This document shows, piece after piece, positions 38,901 to 48,363 of a stretch of DNA of 64,000 nt (position 1 is its first letter; the number at the start of each line of letters is the position of its first letter). The notes below the pieces were generated by a model. That model was not told the DNA's origin, searched no databases, and saw only the letters and a program-made list of their open reading frames with translations. Source of the DNA: Sphingobacterium deserti (GTDB lineage Bacteria; Bacteroidota; Bacteroidia; Sphingobacteriales; Sphingobacteriaceae); NCBI RefSeq assembly GCF_000757725.1, contig NZ_JJMU01000024.1:248001-312000 (forward strand), given 5' to 3'. Position numbers and translations under genes: made by a program.

Positions 38901-40214
38901 TTATACAGTCTTAACGTATTTCTCGTCGTAGTTTTCAATATCGACGATGTATTTGTTTTGTATCAGAAAGTCGAAAAGGTGCTGCGCTTCATCAGCTACT
39001 GGCATATTTCGTGTCGTAACGATTTCGTTGGATTTCTTATCCAAATAAGGGTACGCATATAGCCTTACATCTTTACTGAACATCCCGGAAATGTAGGAAA
39101 GCAGTTCGTTTGTATATTCCTCTTTATTATACTGATGGGTATTAAAGATGTTCTTCAAGTTGGAAACGTTGGTTGCGATACCTACATGTTTCGGCTTAAA
39201 TGACTTCACGAACTCGGCCAGGTAATTATTACGATGAAAGTTGGAAACCATAATATTGTTCCCTGTCGAACAAAGGTATTCCGCGCGCTCAGCGAAGTAA
39301 CGGAGATCATCGTCCGTGATGGCGTTATCTTCATCTAATGCATTACTCATTAAAACCTCGATCAAAACAACGGTATCTTCTGCAGTGGCACCGCTATTTT
39401 TTTCAAATTGCTCTACGGCGAGGTTAAAGAGGTCGAAGTTTGGGTTAGACTTTTGCCGGTACTTTGTCCGTAAAATAATGATGTTTTTCTTGTATAAGTA
39501 ATCCTTTATTTGCGCGGCCTTCGCGTCTGGTCTGAAGATCGCTGCTTTCGCAAATCCTTTCGCGATCAGATACAGGTTGAGCAAACGCTCATTTGCTTGT
39601 TCAAACACGGGGCCGGAAACTTTAACCAAGTCAATTTCAACGGATCCAATAGATAAATTGTCTACCAACGACTCAATCATGGTTTGTGGATCTTCGGCAT
39701 AATAATAGGCAGCGAAGATGAGATTGACACCTAGGATGCCTAATACTTTGGACTGTAACCTAGAATCACTATCAAGCAAGCGTACATGGATCACGATATC
39801 GTTTACCGGGCCGCCCACTTCATGTTGAAAGCGTACGCCAATCCAGCCATGCGGCTCATTGGTTTTTGTGAAGTTTAGTGTCGTTACGGTATCAGCAAAG
39901 GCGAAAAATTTCTTGGAGCCGTATTTCTCGCCATGCAGACGTTCGGTAAGTAAATTAAATTCATGGTGGAGCATCTTATTTAAGCGGGTGCGACTAACAT
40001 ACCGGCCAGACTCTTCGACGCCATAAATCGCATCGCTAAAAGCCATGTCGTATGCAGATATTGTTTTAGCAATCGTGCCGGATGCAGCACCCGCTTCGAA
40101 GAAATTACGAGCCACCTCTTGCCCGGCGCCAATTTCCGCAAATGTGCCGTAAATGTCTGGATTTAAGTTAATTTTTAATGCTTTTCGCTTTGTTTCAAAG
40201 ATTTCTCTCGCCAT
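38901..40214 (-). CDS. Conserved protein of unknown function (437 aa)
   Basis: The sequence begins MAREIFETKRKALKINLNPD and contains TFAEIGAGQEVARNFFEAG, IYGVEESGRYVSRTRLNKML and FFAFADTVTTLNFTKTNEPHGWIGVRFQ. It has no signal peptide or membrane helix and is probably cytoplasmic. Similar proteins occur in many Bacteroidota genomes and are sometimes labelled nicotinate-nucleotide adenylyltransferase, for which I see no motif here (no GxFxPxHxGH). I regard the function as unknown. The start is ATG 40214; five more upstream codons are open. It is followed by a terminator. Confidence 0.75.
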   Translation of the reverse strand: MAREIFETKRKALKINLNPDIYGTFAEIGAGQEVARNFFEAGAASGTIAKTISAYDMAFSDAIYGVEESGRYVSRTRLNKMLHHEFNLLTERLHGEKYGSKKFFAFADTVTTLNFTKTNEPHGWIGVRFQHEVGGPVNDIVIHVRLLDSDSRLQSKVLGILGVNLIFAAYYYAEDPQTMIESLVDNLSIGSVEIDLVKVSGPVFEQANERLLNLYLIAKGFAKAAIFRPDAKAAQIKDYLYKKNIIILRTKYRQKSNPNFDLFNLAVEQFEKNSGATAEDTVVLIEVLMSNALDEDNAITDDDLRYFAERAEYLCSTGNNIMVSNFHRNNYLAEFVKSFKPKHVGIATNVSNLKNIFNTHQYNKEEYTNELLSYISGMFSKDVRLYAYPYLDKKSNEIVTTRNMPVADEAQHLFDFLIQNKYIVDIENYDEKYVKTV

Positions 40215-40272
40215 ATGGCAAAGGTACAAAAATCATGGGGATTATTCGGGGAGCGGCAGTTTTTAGGGAATA

Positions 40273-40303
40273 AAATTAGGTTTGCTTAAAGCAAACCTAA
40301 TTT
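40273..40303. terminator. Palindrome across the NUDIX stop codon
   Basis: Two perfect 15-bp arms (40273-40287 and 40289-40303) flank a single base. The stop codon of the leftward NUDIX gene (40286-40288) is at the centre, so the last five codons form the right arm. It is probably the transcription terminator. Confidence 0.7.
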
Positions 40304-40828
40304 CTGAAAAGTATAAAAGAGAGCAGAAGTATGAAGTGCCTGGCCGATTTTATTAGCCAGTAAAAACTGTTTTGCTTCCTCGATAGACATGCGAACGACA
40401 TCTATATCTTCGGAGGCGTCCAACTCTTGCTCCTGCACTTTACGACCGCCCGTAAGCAGATAGGTGTGGGTTAGGTTTCCGCTGGTCGCCGGATTAGCAT
40501 AAAGCTCACAAATCTTCTCTATGTTCTCAAATGCGTAACCTGTTTCCTCTAGAAGTTCCCGACGAGCCGCGAGTTCTGGCTCTTCACCGGCTTCTACCAC
40601 ACCCGCCGGCAATTCGACCATGATCTGCCCGGCGCCGTGCCTATATTGCTTTACAAAGAGTACCTCATCATCTACCGTAATGCCCACCATATTTACCCAA
40701 GTGGGATACTCTAATACATAGTATTCGTCTTTAATAGTGCCGTTTGGCATCTGCAACTTATCGACGCGCAATGTTGCCCAAGGCCTTTGAATGATGTATT
40801 CCGACTCCAACAACGTCCATTTATCCAT
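40286..40828 (-). CDS. NUDIX hydrolase, ADP-ribose pyrophosphatase type
   Basis: A 180-aa enzyme with a full Nudix box: GVVEAGEEPELAARRELLEETGY. Upstream are VLFVKQYRHGAGQIMVELPAG, with the ADP-ribose pyrophosphatase style of substrate loop. It hydrolyses nucleoside diphosphate sugars such as ADP-ribose in the cytoplasm. It follows the phosphohexomutase gene after 2 bp, so the two share a transcript. Confidence 0.9.
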   Translation of the reverse strand: MDKWTLLESEYIIQRPWATLRVDKLQMPNGTIKDEYYVLEYPTWVNMVGITVDDEVLFVKQYRHGAGQIMVELPAGVVEAGEEPELAARRELLEETGYAFENIEKICELYANPATSGNLTHTYLLTGGRKVQEQELDASEDIDVVRMSIEEAKQFLLANKIGQALHTSALFYTFQKLGLL

Positions 40829-40830
40829 GC

Positions 40831-42570
40831 TTAGTCTTTTACGATATCAGCCATGATATTCTTTACTTTCTCTTCTAGCTTCTTAGCCGTTTCCTCATAC
40901 GCTGAACGGTTTGCCAAGCTTTCCTTTACCGAGCAGTAAAATTTGATTTTTGGCTCTGTGCCGGATGGGCGAGCAGAGATCACGTCGCCATCAACGGTAA
41001 TAAACTGTAGCACATCTGATTTGGGTAAGTCAATGTTCGATTGGCTGTTGTCCGCAAGAACGTTTGATACGCTATTTTCATAGTCGCGTATTTCCTTAAC
41101 GGCTACTCCACCAAGAGATTGCGGGGCATTTGCACGCAAATCGGCCATCATTTGTTTAATTTCATCAGCCCCCGCTTTTCCTTTTTTTGTCAACGAAATT
41201 AATTTCTCTTGGTAAAAACCGTAGGTTTCATAGATCTCTAATAGCACATCAAAAAGTGATTTTCCTTGGTTCTTGAAGTAGGCTGCCATCTCGGCAATGA
41301 ACGCGCATGCGTTCACCGCGTCTTTATCACGCACTAAGTCGCCGACTAAAAAGCCATAACTTTCTTCTCCACCAACAAGGTAGTTTTCTTTACCCTCCAC
41401 TTGCGTGATCACTTCACCGATAAATTTGAAGCCTGTCAGCGTCTCATAGTTTTTAACGCCGAAGCCCGTACCAATATCGCTGATGAGATTCGAAGTAACA
41501 ATCGTTTTAACGATGAAATCGTTTTCTTTTAATGTGCCGTTCTCTTTCTTCGAAGACAGTACATAATAGGTCAATAGACTCCCGATTTGATTGCCGTTCA
41601 ACAGTTGGATTTCGCCGTTGTGGTTTTTAACCGCCAAACCTACGCGATCGGCGTCCGGATCGGTCGCCATCACGACGTCTGCATCGATATCCTGCCCTTT
41701 TCTTTTGGCCATACTCATAGCCTCTTCTTCCTCGGGATTTGGATATACAACTGTTGGAAAGTTTCCGTCTGGAGTCGCTTGTTCATCTACAACTTGCACG
41801 TTTTTAAAGCCCCATGCTTCGAGCATTTTTGGAACGATGGTGATACCGGTACCGTGTATAGAAGAGAAAACAATTTTTAGATCGCTCTGCGCCGCCACGG
41901 CCTCTGGGTGAATGCTGAGTTGCGTGTTCGCATCAATGTAAAGTTGATCGAAGTCTTCACCTACCAGCGTGATATTCTCTGATATGCCGTCAAATTTTAT
42001 TTCTGATACAGATTGTATCGCATTAACTTCCGTAATTACGTTTTTATCATGTGGTGCGACAAGTTGTCCACCATCATTCCAGTAGGCCTTGTAACCATTA
42101 TACTCTTTTGGATTGTGCGAGGCCGTAAGCATTACGCCTCCCTGGCAACCAAAGTGGCGCACAGCAAATGAAAGCATAGGTGTAGGACGCAGTTCTTTAA
42201 AAAGATAGACATGGATGCCGTTCGCTGCGAAAACATCAGCCACCAGCTGGCCAAACTTTTGCGAATTATTACGGCTATCGTAGGAAACCGCTACCTTAAC
42301 GTCCTGATCAGGAAACTGTTGTTTGAGGTAGTTGGCTAAGCCTTGTGTCGCTTTCCCAATGGTGTATTTGTTCATGCGGTTGGATCCGACGCCCATGATG
42401 CCGCGCAGCCCTCCTGTTCCAAATTCTAATTCTTTATAGAAGGAATCAATTAATTCAGTTTCTTGTTTATCATCCACAAGTTTTTGTACCTGTCCAACGG
42501 TCTCTGCGTCGTATTCAGCGCTTAACCATTGTTGTATGCGATTATTTGTGGCTTGGTCAATAGTATTCAT
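40831..42570 (-). CDS. Phosphoglucomutase/phosphomannomutase
   Basis: A 579-aa alpha-D-phosphohexomutase of the large PGM2-like group. Motifs: GTGGLRGIMGVGSNRMNKYT, the phosphoserine loop TASHNPKEYNG, the Mg site DPDADRVGL, GGEESYGFLVGD, and the phosphate-binding end ARPSGTEPKIKFY. It interconverts hexose 1- and 6-phosphates. ATG 42570 gives MNTIDQATNNRIQQWLS; 29 further upstream codons are open but hydrophobic and not homologous-looking. It heads a two-gene operon with the NUDIX gene. Confidence 0.93.
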   Translation of the reverse strand: MNTIDQATNNRIQQWLSAEYDAETVGQVQKLVDDKQETELIDSFYKELEFGTGGLRGIMGVGSNRMNKYTIGKATQGLANYLKQQFPDQDVKVAVSYDSRNNSQKFGQLVADVFAANGIHVYLFKELRPTPMLSFAVRHFGCQGGVMLTASHNPKEYNGYKAYWNDGGQLVAPHDKNVITEVNAIQSVSEIKFDGISENITLVGEDFDQLYIDANTQLSIHPEAVAAQSDLKIVFSSIHGTGITIVPKMLEAWGFKNVQVVDEQATPDGNFPTVVYPNPEEEEAMSMAKRKGQDIDADVVMATDPDADRVGLAVKNHNGEIQLLNGNQIGSLLTYYVLSSKKENGTLKENDFIVKTIVTSNLISDIGTGFGVKNYETLTGFKFIGEVITQVEGKENYLVGGEESYGFLVGDLVRDKDAVNACAFIAEMAAYFKNQGKSLFDVLLEIYETYGFYQEKLISLTKKGKAGADEIKQMMADLRANAPQSLGGVAVKEIRDYENSVSNVLADNSQSNIDLPKSDVLQFITVDGDVISARPSGTEPKIKFYCSVKESLANRSAYEETAKKLEEKVKNIMADIVKD

Positions 42571-42678
42571 TATGTATAGATATTTAATGCCTAAATATAG
42601 GCGTTTCTTTTCAATCAATGTTGCCGTATATATTAAATACGGTATAGTTATGTACAAAATTAAGATCGTTTCACGTGC

Positions 42679-43305
42679 TTAAGCGTCACACCAACCGTAG
42701 GCGCGATCCAATACGGTTACATACCAAGATCCCTTATACTTTTTGATATGAAAGATAAGGTTCTCTGCGTTTGTAAGGATCACGCGGTAGCTATCTTTCT
42801 CCAACTCTTTTATAGTATTGACGGTGGTCGCATCTATCTGTTCAAACTCCTGTTTGAACGCCGTGATTTGAGCAAGCTGATTTGCCTGTTTGGTGCTATC
42901 GCAGAAGAAGCCCAATTTGTCCCACTTTTCACCGCCACAGTCATAATGTGGGAGTTCAGCAAAACTAAGCACATAATCGTTCTCAAAGCTGGTGTAGGGG
43001 AAGTGCTCTGGAACGGGCTTTTTAAAATCTAAACGCTCGACCTGTTGGTAGTTGTCCATAGCCCCGGGGCGGTAAATGATATACAGCCCGAGGTCCGGGT
43101 GAATTAAGGCATTTGCCTTTTCACTGTCCTGACTGAGGTAGGCCCGAGTAAATCGGGTAATCACCTCGGTCATCGCTTGCGCCTCGTCGCTAGGGCGCAT
43201 GGTCGTTGACACGGAATCTTTTGTTTCTTCACTTTTTTTGTTGGATGAATTGCAGGCCGCAAGTAGTGTTGCCACGCAGCAAAAAGCCAAGATTATTTTT
43301 CTCAT
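42679..43305 (-). CDS. Lipoprotein of unknown function
   Basis: A 208-aa lipoprotein with lipobox ATLLAACNSS. The body contains MTEVITRFTRAYLSQDSEKANALIHPDLGLYIIYRPGA, a pattern seen in NTF2-like or Lumazine_bd-like domains, then YVLSFAELPHYDCGGEKWDKLGFFCD. Several Cys residues remain in the mature part. I do not recognise the family. Its ATG overlaps the SDR stop codon by 4 bp, placing it third in the leftward operon of enoyl-CoA hydratase, SDR and lipoprotein. Confidence 0.65.
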   Translation of the reverse strand: MRKIILAFCCVATLLAACNSSNKKSEETKDSVSTTMRPSDEAQAMTEVITRFTRAYLSQDSEKANALIHPDLGLYIIYRPGAMDNYQQVERLDFKKPVPEHFPYTSFENDYVLSFAELPHYDCGGEKWDKLGFFCDSTKQANQLAQITAFKQEFEQIDATTVNTIKELEKDSYRVILTNAENLIFHIKKYKGSWYVTVLDRAYGWCDA

Positions 43306-44174
43306 GATTTATTGTTTTTTCTGATGGTGTCTGCGATAGTATCCCACATATCGGTGGGGATAGCTTCCAGATTATTAAATTCGCCGGCACCTTGCAGCCA
43401 TTCGCCACCATCAATAGTGACGACCTCACCATTTATAAATCCTGCAAAATCCGAAAGCAAGAAAGCTGCGAGGTTGGCCAGTTCCTGATGTTCACCAACG
43501 CGCTTTAGTGGAACACGATTTTTGAAGTCGAACTTTTCCATAAGCTCGCCCGGCAATAACCTGTCCCAAGCGCCTTTCGTCGGAAACGGACCGGGTGCGA
43601 TGGCGTTGTTTCGAATACCATACTTTCCCCATTCTACGGCCAAAGATCGTGTTAATGCCAAGACGCCCGCTTTGGCAATGGCTGATGGCACGACATAGCC
43701 TGACCCGGTGAAGGCGTATGTAGTTACGATATTTAGCACCGATGCTTTTTGTTGCTTGGCAATCCAGTTTTTTCCGAACGTCAGTGTGCAGTTTACGGTA
43801 CCTTTTAAAACAATGTCGATCACGGTGGAAAAGGCATTGGCAGATAAGCGTTCCGTGGGCGAGATAAAGTTCCCCGCGGCATTGTTCACCAACAAATCTA
43901 CTCGAGAAAATTCCTCTTCGCTTTTGCGAAGAAGATCTTCGACCTGTTCAACATCGCGAACATCGCAAGCGATAGGCAGCACCGGGTTTCCTGTAGCAGC
44001 ACTTATTTCTTTTGCCGTTTGATCGAGTACCTCTATTTTGCGGCTCGTGATAATCACGTTGGCGCCTAGCTCCGAAAAATAATGCGACATGGCTTTGCCC
44101 AATCCCGTTCCCCCGCCGGTAACCACGATTGTTTTACCGCGCAAAGCGTCGGCCTTTAATGCACCTTGTACCAT
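43302..44174 (-). CDS. SDR family oxidoreductase, 2,4-dienoyl-CoA reductase-like
   Basis: A 290-aa short-chain dehydrogenase. The nucleotide motif is VTGGGTGLGKAMSHYFSELG and NNAAGNF follows. At the usual YxxxK site it reads SAIAK, with Ser instead of Tyr; that substitution is known in the 2,4-dienoyl-CoA reductase group, which uses other residues. The neighbour 3 bp upstream is an enoyl-CoA hydratase, so a role in the breakdown of unsaturated fatty acids is likely. The ending VVTIDGGEWLQGAGEFN is also typical of that group. Confidence 0.85.
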   Translation of the reverse strand: MVQGALKADALRGKTIVVTGGGTGLGKAMSHYFSELGANVIITSRKIEVLDQTAKEISAATGNPVLPIACDVRDVEQVEDLLRKSEEEFSRVDLLVNNAAGNFISPTERLSANAFSTVIDIVLKGTVNCTLTFGKNWIAKQQKASVLNIVTTYAFTGSGYVVPSAIAKAGVLALTRSLAVEWGKYGIRNNAIAPGPFPTKGAWDRLLPGELMEKFDFKNRVPLKRVGEHQELANLAAFLLSDFAGFINGEVVTIDGGEWLQGAGEFNNLEAIPTDMWDTIADTIRKNNKS

Positions 44175-44177
44175 GTT

Positions 44178-44948
44178 TTACCCCCTGTTTTTAGTAAGAT
44201 TATCGATTATTGTTTTTAATATTTGACGTGTTGACGGTCGCCACCACTGTTCTAACACCTGTTGTATGGCTTCTGTTTTGTTTTCTTTAACTTTCTGTAA
44301 AAGTTCTTGCCGCAAATTGATTTTTGTTTCACCCCATGCGGAACGATCAAACTGCGTCCAGCTTTTTGCTTTCCGCGTGGCAAGTGTATGAATACGGTCT
44401 GCTGATGTAATCTCGTCAATAAGACCAATGTCGTGTGCTTCGGCCGGGGAGAGCAATTTTCCTTCCAACAAATTTTTGTAGGCGGTGGGCTGGCCGATCC
44501 AAAAGCTGTAAAGTGCAAAAATGCTGTGGGGTACCACAATACCGACCGGTACCTCGTTTAATCCGATAACGTAATCACCTTCCGCCATAATCCGGTAATC
44601 GCAACATAACGCTAACACGCAGCCGCCGGCAGGGCTGTGTCCTGTAATAGAAGCGATAACGGGTTTCGGGAAAGAGGAGAGCCCGTAGATGACATCCATA
44701 AAAGCTTCCCAAAAGCGAAGCATGGTTTGTTCATCATATCCGTAAAGGGTGATAAGATCAAGTCCAGATGAAAAGAACCCTTCTTTGCCATGTAAAACAA
44801 GAGCCTCAATGGCTGGATTCTTTTGGTGCGTTAAAAGCTCTGCATGCAGCTCTTGTAGCATTTCTAGATGCATCGCGTTTGATTTACCTCGGTCTAGACC
44901 AATGTAGGCAATATGATCGGTAATTTGTGTTTTTATGAATTCCGCCAT
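44178..44948 (-). CDS. Enoyl-CoA hydratase/isomerase family protein
   Basis: A 256-aa crotonase-fold enzyme. SGLDLITLYG and SITGHSPAGGCVLALCCDYRIMAEG form the CoA and oxyanion-hole region. The second catalytic Glu position is near NEVPVGIVVP. Members hydrate or isomerise enoyl-CoA in beta-oxidation. ATG 44948 gives MAEFIKTQITDHIAYIGLDRG. It heads an operon with the SDR and a lipoprotein gene. The precise reaction is not resolved by sequence. Confidence 0.85.
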   Translation of the reverse strand: MAEFIKTQITDHIAYIGLDRGKSNAMHLEMLQELHAELLTHQKNPAIEALVLHGKEGFFSSGLDLITLYGYDEQTMLRFWEAFMDVIYGLSSFPKPVIASITGHSPAGGCVLALCCDYRIMAEGDYVIGLNEVPVGIVVPHSIFALYSFWIGQPTAYKNLLEGKLLSPAEAHDIGLIDEITSADRIHTLATRKAKSWTQFDRSAWGETKINLRQELLQKVKENKTEAIQQVLEQWWRPSTRQILKTIIDNLTKNRG

Positions 44949-45035
44949 AATCACTTTATAATAGTTTATGGAAAAATACACAAAAAATCATCCAAAATTT
45001 AATTAACCCTTGTTTTACTTTTAAACAATACGATT

Positions 45036-45566
45036 ATGGCAGAATTGACAAACGGCAACCGCAATGGAGGAAGTAAACAGCGAAGAAGCAGCCGCAATAG
45101 GCCTATGCCAAAGGTAGATTTGACTGCTATGGTCGACTTGGCCTTCCTTTTAATTACCTTTTTTATGTTAACCACTTCGCTACAAACTCCTAACAGCTTA
45201 GATGTGGCTATGCCCGATAAAACAGGCCCGCTTAGCGCACCGATACTTTTGAGTGAAGAGCGCACGTTGAATCTTCTTTTGGGGGCCAATAATGAGTTGA
45301 CTTATTATCAAGGAGCTTCCGATTCTCCCAAATCTAACCCCCAAAAAGTGAGCTATGACAAACTGGGCTTGGGGCAGCTGCTGCTGAAAATGCGCGAGCA
45401 GGTAAGGCAGGCGACAAATGGGGACGATCTTATCGTGCTGATTAAGCCTAGCGAATATGCGATTACCAGAAATCTCGTAGATGCATTAGATGCTGTGCAG
45501 CATGCATCGATCAAGCGATTTATGATTGCTAAGTTGGACGCCGAAGAGCAACGGATGGTTCGGTAG
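45036..45566 (+). CDS. ExbD/TolR family biopolymer transport protein
   Basis: A 176-aa inner-membrane protein of the TonB-ExbB-ExbD or Tol-Pal energy module. The N-terminal cytoplasmic part is basic (SKQRRSSRNRPMPKVDLTAMVDL). The single helix follows with the conserved Asp in MVDLAFLLITFFMLTTSLQ. The rest is periplasmic, ending FMIAKLDAEEQRMVR. No ExbB, TolQ or TonB gene is adjacent, so it stands as an orphan. A large TonB-plug protein is encoded convergently next to it. Confidence 0.85.
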   Translation: MAELTNGNRNGGSKQRRSSRNRPMPKVDLTAMVDLAFLLITFFMLTTSLQTPNSLDVAMPDKTGPLSAPILLSEERTLNLLLGANNELTYYQGASDSPKSNPQKVSYDKLGLGQLLLKMREQVRQATNGDDLIVLIKPSEYAITRNLVDALDAVQHASIKRFMIAKLDAEEQRMVR

Positions 45567-45627
45567 GCCAAATAAGATTTTGTGGAACATGGAAAGAGAG
45601 CATCAGCTCTCCTTCTATGTCTTGCTA

Positions 45628-48273
45628 TTATTTCACATCCAGTGTAAGCGTTTTATGGACTAGGCGTCCATCAAAGTCTAGGCCTTCAATTGTTATCAAG
45701 TATTGGCCGGCCTCTTCTGCCGTGTAAAAATCAAAAGTCGCTTTCCCTTCTTTGTTTGTAATCAGGTTTGGTTCCCAATGAATTGTTGTGCGGAAATCTT
45801 GATCTAAGGTTGTTTCCGAACTTGGCTCATAAACGGGCTTATAAAATGTTTTATTGAGATGAAAGCCCTTAGGTTGCACCGTCAATATTCCTTTCGGTGT
45901 GTAGTTGCGCAAGGCATCTCGTCCTGTTTTGGTCGTAATGATTAATAACCCATTTCCTCCGAATGATCCGTAAATAGCGGTATGGTTTACGTTGCGTAAA
46001 ACCTCGATACTTTGCACATCCATAGGCGTAATCATCGATAGCTGGTCACCTTCGATGTACATGCCATCAAGGACTACTTGCATAGGGCCGCCACCGCGCG
46101 TAGTGTAAGGCACGCCATTGCGGAACGTTACGCCCATTAATCGCCCATTAAGGCACATGTCTAGCGTAGGGCAAGTTTCAAGTTCTTCCGCAGAAATAAT
46201 CTGATCGGCATTGCCGGGGCCGTTCAGGTTGGCCGAACTTTCCGAGGCTTTATGTTTCGGCCGTTGCGCCGTGACAATGACTTCCTCTATGGCAATGCTT
46301 TTTTCCATTAATCCCTGCGACTCTAAGCCGGCAAAATATTTTTTGCTTTGCAATAGCTCATCAAGCAAGAGGCTGTTTACATTGTTTTTTTCGGAAGCTT
46401 CGTTTTTGTTAATCCCGATACTCGGTCTGCTATCTGGTGTAATGTTAATATCGATATTGTTTTTACCCTTTTCATCTTTTGCCGTGATCAAAAACTTTAT
46501 ACTATCTGGAAATGCGAGGTCATCAAATACAAATTCTCCTTGGTCATTAGCAACGGTATCGATAAAATCCATAAAATTTTGCGTGGATATCAGTGTCATT
46601 TTAGCGCCTGCAGCAGGGGCCTTACGCCCCAACTTACGCGCTTGGCCGTTAATGCTGATGGATTCTTCCGGCAAAAAATCGGTTTTAGTGCTATCCAGCG
46701 TGCCAGACCAATCTATTTTACGCCATCCTTGGGTCAATAGGAGATTATCAATATCGTTAAGGCGGCCTTCTTCAAAATAGTAGCGTGGATTTTCAATGTA
46801 GCCTTTTAAATCTGCGCTTAGCAGCAAACTCGATAGTATACTAGGTGAATTAAGACTATCAGTGGATGTTTTGTTAAGATTGACAACCGATGCCGACAAA
46901 GCTGCATAGCGAACGCTATCGGCAGCGTTTCCGCTTTCTAAGGCGACAGATACTTTAGACCGGGGGGCGGCAGTATTGGTACTTAACTTAGCCTGCAGGG
47001 GCAATATCTTCTCTTCGTTATGGATAAAGATCGGGCGCTCTAGTACAGGTTGAAATTGTGCGTTTAGAATACTGATCGTCAAGACACCGCTTGGGAGCTG
47101 CTCTTTCGGGAGCGAAAAGATAAGCTCTGCTTTGGAAGCAGACTGTTTGGAAACATAGTAAACCCGACCTAAATACTGCAATACGAAATAGATGTCGCTC
47201 TTGTCTTGCTTGTCGGCGCTAAGATTAACTTGCGCATAGAGCTTGGCGCTGTTGCCATTGTTTACTTGAATATTATAGCCGGATTTTTGGATGCCTTCCA
47301 ATTTATTTTCCGTCCCTGTTCCATCAGCGAAGTTCGTGTGAGCGGTGAACGTTTCGCCATCGGTAATAAAAATCGGCGTCGCCCCCATTCCCAAGGCATT
47401 GCTGGCTAGAACGGCTGCGGTATCACCCTTTGATGTAAGGATGTACGTTGTGGCGCCTATCCCCATGCCGTTGGGCTGCAGTGCCTTTATAGCAATTTTA
47501 TTGATTGTTCCGCTTAGCAGAACCCCGCCTTCCGGAAAGAACTGTATGCTGTTTTGCGACGTTTGGACCGCTGGAAGCTTAAAGATCTTTTCTATAGGTG
47601 CTTGCTCTTTGTTCTCGAAACCGATGGCCAATTTTGCGCCCCCATAATCGGGGCGAAATGGAATGTCAATTTTTCCATCTGCATTTGTTTTCACCCGACC
47701 GCGTTTTAGGCTTTTGTCACTTTTTGTGATGTTGTAGCGTATATTAGCGTCGGCGAGTGGTTTCTCATTCAGGTCTAACAGCTGCACGGTATAGCTTTCG
47801 CCCTGTAACCCTGACTTTGTAAGGACATTGTCTAAACGACCATTGCTGATCTCAATATTTTGATTGAAGAAATAAGCGGTGCTATCGTTGCGCATCCAGT
47901 TGCTATACGCGCGGAGGCGATATGTTCCTTCGATTAGTGTATCCTGTAAGGAGATATCTCCCACTCCCAAGCCGCTTGTTAGCGGGATTTTAATAGCGGA
48001 AATGATGCGGTCCTTCGGATCGATAAGGTCGACGTAAGCAATCTTACTTAGGTTGGACATCATGTTTTCAATGCCGACGACCTCATAGGCTTTAAACCAG
48101 ATTGTTTCACCGGCTGTATACCGGCTTTTATCAAGATGGAGGTGTATTTTTTCAATAGGTCTAGAATCATGGTAGGCATTGATTTTAGCCAATAGGCTCT
48201 GTATATCTTGCGACTTGGAAACGCTGATAATGAGCATAAAAAGGAAAAGCAGAAATGGTCTTATCCACATCAT
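45628..48273 (-). CDS. Large secreted protein with MG2-like domains and a TonB plug
   Basis: An 881-aa exported protein (signal peptide MMWIRPFLLFLFMLIISVSKS). The first ~500 residues look like MG2-type beta-sandwich repeats: IHLHLDKSRYTAGETIWFKAYEVVG and GTYRLRAYSNWMRNDSTAYFFNQ. A TonB-plug-like segment lies near 690-800: VTAQRPKHKASESSANLNGPG, VVLDGMYIEGDQLSMITPMDVQSIEVLR and YGSFGGNGLLIITTK. The C-terminus ends in another beta domain (YLITIEGLDFDGRLVHKTL). There is no barrel. Proteins of this architecture are common in Bacteroidota and their role is not defined. The ATG at 48273 was chosen, with another 3 bases on. Confidence 0.75.
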   Translation of the reverse strand: MMWIRPFLLFLFMLIISVSKSQDIQSLLAKINAYHDSRPIEKIHLHLDKSRYTAGETIWFKAYEVVGIENMMSNLSKIAYVDLIDPKDRIISAIKIPLTSGLGVGDISLQDTLIEGTYRLRAYSNWMRNDSTAYFFNQNIEISNGRLDNVLTKSGLQGESYTVQLLDLNEKPLADANIRYNITKSDKSLKRGRVKTNADGKIDIPFRPDYGGAKLAIGFENKEQAPIEKIFKLPAVQTSQNSIQFFPEGGVLLSGTINKIAIKALQPNGMGIGATTYILTSKGDTAAVLASNALGMGATPIFITDGETFTAHTNFADGTGTENKLEGIQKSGYNIQVNNGNSAKLYAQVNLSADKQDKSDIYFVLQYLGRVYYVSKQSASKAELIFSLPKEQLPSGVLTISILNAQFQPVLERPIFIHNEEKILPLQAKLSTNTAAPRSKVSVALESGNAADSVRYAALSASVVNLNKTSTDSLNSPSILSSLLLSADLKGYIENPRYYFEEGRLNDIDNLLLTQGWRKIDWSGTLDSTKTDFLPEESISINGQARKLGRKAPAAGAKMTLISTQNFMDFIDTVANDQGEFVFDDLAFPDSIKFLITAKDEKGKNNIDINITPDSRPSIGINKNEASEKNNVNSLLLDELLQSKKYFAGLESQGLMEKSIAIEEVIVTAQRPKHKASESSANLNGPGNADQIISAEELETCPTLDMCLNGRLMGVTFRNGVPYTTRGGGPMQVVLDGMYIEGDQLSMITPMDVQSIEVLRNVNHTAIYGSFGGNGLLIITTKTGRDALRNYTPKGILTVQPKGFHLNKTFYKPVYEPSSETTLDQDFRTTIHWEPNLITNKEGKATFDFYTAEEAGQYLITIEGLDFDGRLVHKTLTLDVK

Positions 48274-48363
48274 AATGGTTAAAAATTTACGGAATTTACA
48301 AAAAAAAACGTACACGGAATTAATTTTTGTTGATTATTGATTTACATCGGTATCTTTGTTGAT

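Noticed and set aside
46211-46780. 189-aa open frame on the plus strand
   Set aside because: Antisense to the large TonB-plug gene, Leu/Ser-rich without any recognisable motif; a shadow of the coding strand.
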